Positions 63,373-64,000 of a stretch of DNA of 64,000 nt are shown in pieces. Under the pieces are notes generated by a model. The model made no database searches, had not been told where the DNA came from, and worked only from the letters and a program-made list of their open reading frames with translations. A program made the translations under genes and the position numbers. The stretch is taken from the NCBI GenBank assembly GCA_936920195.1, contig CAKZHE010000230.1, positions 1 through 64,000 of the forward strand, given 5' to 3'. The stretch comes from an uncultured cyanobacterium (GTDB taxonomy: Bacteria > Cyanobacteriota > Cyanobacteriia > Cyanobacteriales > FACHB-T130). Within the stretch, counting starts at the first letter, position 1. The number at the start of each line of letters is the position of its first letter.

Positions 63373-64000
63373 ATGTATCCAGAGCAGATTGAGCAACAGA
63401 TCCAACAATTACAGGAAGAACAAGCCCAAACTCAAGCCAGCTTAAATGCGGAAATCAGACGATTGAGATTTTTATTGGGATTGACAGAACGGCTGCAAAC
63501 TGCTTCTGGCAACTTGCGAGAAATTGGACAGTTTGCCCTCACCTACTTAGTAGAAACCTTGGGAGCCGCCTTTGGGGATGTGAAAGTCATCAACGGAGAA
63601 GGTAAGAATGCCTGCGCTGCTATGGTGACGAATCAAGTTGCCACGGAATTTATTGCTACCTACGGCAAACCTGTCGTCGCCGAAATGGAAGTGCTACTTA
63701 AGCAACCCATTGCTTACGGACAGGGGTTATTGTGGCAAGTAGTGGAAACAGGCCAACCCCTATTTGTAGAAAACTATCATCAACATCCCCAAGCTATCCA
63801 AGGATTTCGCCATCCCGGTATTGGGCAATTGGGAATTTTTCCGATTCCGGCGGCGAGCGGGACAATTATTGGGGTGTTAACTTTGGAATCTCGGAGTTGG
63901 CAGAAACTGGAAGAAGCACCCCAACAAGATATGCTGTTAGCTGCCTGTCGCACTTTAGGGGCTGCCATTGAGCGCGCTCAGGCGCAGGAAAATCTCCGGC
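63373..64000 (+). CDS. GAF-domain signalling protein, partial at window end
   Basis: The first 209 residues of a larger protein. Residues 1-30 form a coiled coil (EQIEQQIQQLQEEQAQTQASLNAEIRRL), then a GAF domain from about 45: LGLTERLQTASGNLREIGQFALTYLVETLG, GQGLLWQVVETGQPLFVENYHQHPQ, IGQLGIFPIPAASGTIIGVLTLESR. It ends ERAQAQENLR, the usual linker to a PAS, kinase or further GAF domain, so it is probably a sensor histidine kinase or cyclase. No bilin-binding Cys is visible in the part present. No upstream ribosome-binding site is obvious. Confidence 0.85.
   Translation, partial: MYPEQIEQQIQQLQEEQAQTQASLNAEIRRLRFLLGLTERLQTASGNLREIGQFALTYLVETLGAAFGDVKVINGEGKNACAAMVTNQVATEFIATYGKPVVAEMEVLLKQPIAYGQGLLWQVVETGQPLFVENYHQHPQAIQGFRHPGIGQLGIFPIPAASGTIIGVLTLESRSWQKLEEAPQQDMLLAACRTLGAAIERAQAQENLR

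Overview
The window is cyanobacterial chromosomal DNA. HIP1 octamers (GCGATCGC) occur through most of it. Phycobilisome, thylakoid and cyanobacterium-specific genes are present: apcF, a TxlA/HCF164-like thioredoxin, a HetZ-related protein, an NIL-domain ferredoxin, a cyanobacterial-type tmRNA and sucrose-phosphate phosphatase. Dispersed palindromic repeats, MITEs, heptanucleotide repeats and many small toxin-antitoxin or Uma2 genes point to a large filamentous (Oscillatoriales/Nostocales-like) genome. This is inference; no rRNA is present to place it.

Layout. 1-2213: 1.67 kb of atypical, apparently non-coding DNA, then an 8-repeat CRISPR array with no cas genes in view. 2225-9172: apcF, a pentapeptide-repeat protein, an ABC ATPase between two isochorismatase-like hydrolases, rubredoxin and a flavoprotein. 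9602-24919: an envelope and glycan region with two GT4 glycosyltransferases, a giant TamB-like protein, a nucleotide-sugar epimerase, a third glycosyltransferase and a pair of GT8-like proteins. It is interrupted by a HIP1-free restriction-modification pair and a decayed VapBC module bracketed by a 75-bp duplication. 24981-27863: DUF433 and Uma2 genes, then a 1.8-kb integrase-only element between tRNA-Val(CAC) and a 47-bp copy of that tRNA's 3' half. 27904-34839: MFS transporter, sucrose-phosphate phosphatase, ruvA, secreted alkylsulfatase, CDF transporter and YjbQ. 35027-40618: small and hypothetical genes, uracil-DNA glycosylase and two genes broken by MITEs. 41055-48028: gcvP with an unusual upstream hairpin, a TumE-type toxin pair, ilvA and hrcA. 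48241-54220: a TnpB element flanked by gene remnants, 5'-nucleotidase with txlA, ferredoxin, and a phosphoribosyltransferase with a shortened ADP-ribosyltransferase-like gene. 54809-64000: M28 peptidase, clpB, Uma2 with a HIP1 minisatellite, ssrA, a MshEN-like protein, a HetZ-related protein and the start of a GAF-domain protein.

The strongest structural findings are the minimal tRNA-Val integrative element with att copies and paired internal repeats; a MITE family (13-bp ends CAGGACTTACGCA, 5-bp target duplications) with four intact copies, two of which disrupt readable genes; the duplication-flanked toxin-antitoxin remnant beside the R-M pair; and the orphan CRISPR array beside DNA unlike the rest of the window. 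I did not find a complete, clearly novel multi-gene system. The best candidates for something new are the 1.8-kb integrase islet, the isochorismatase-ABC-isochorismatase cluster and the non-coding block 1-1673.
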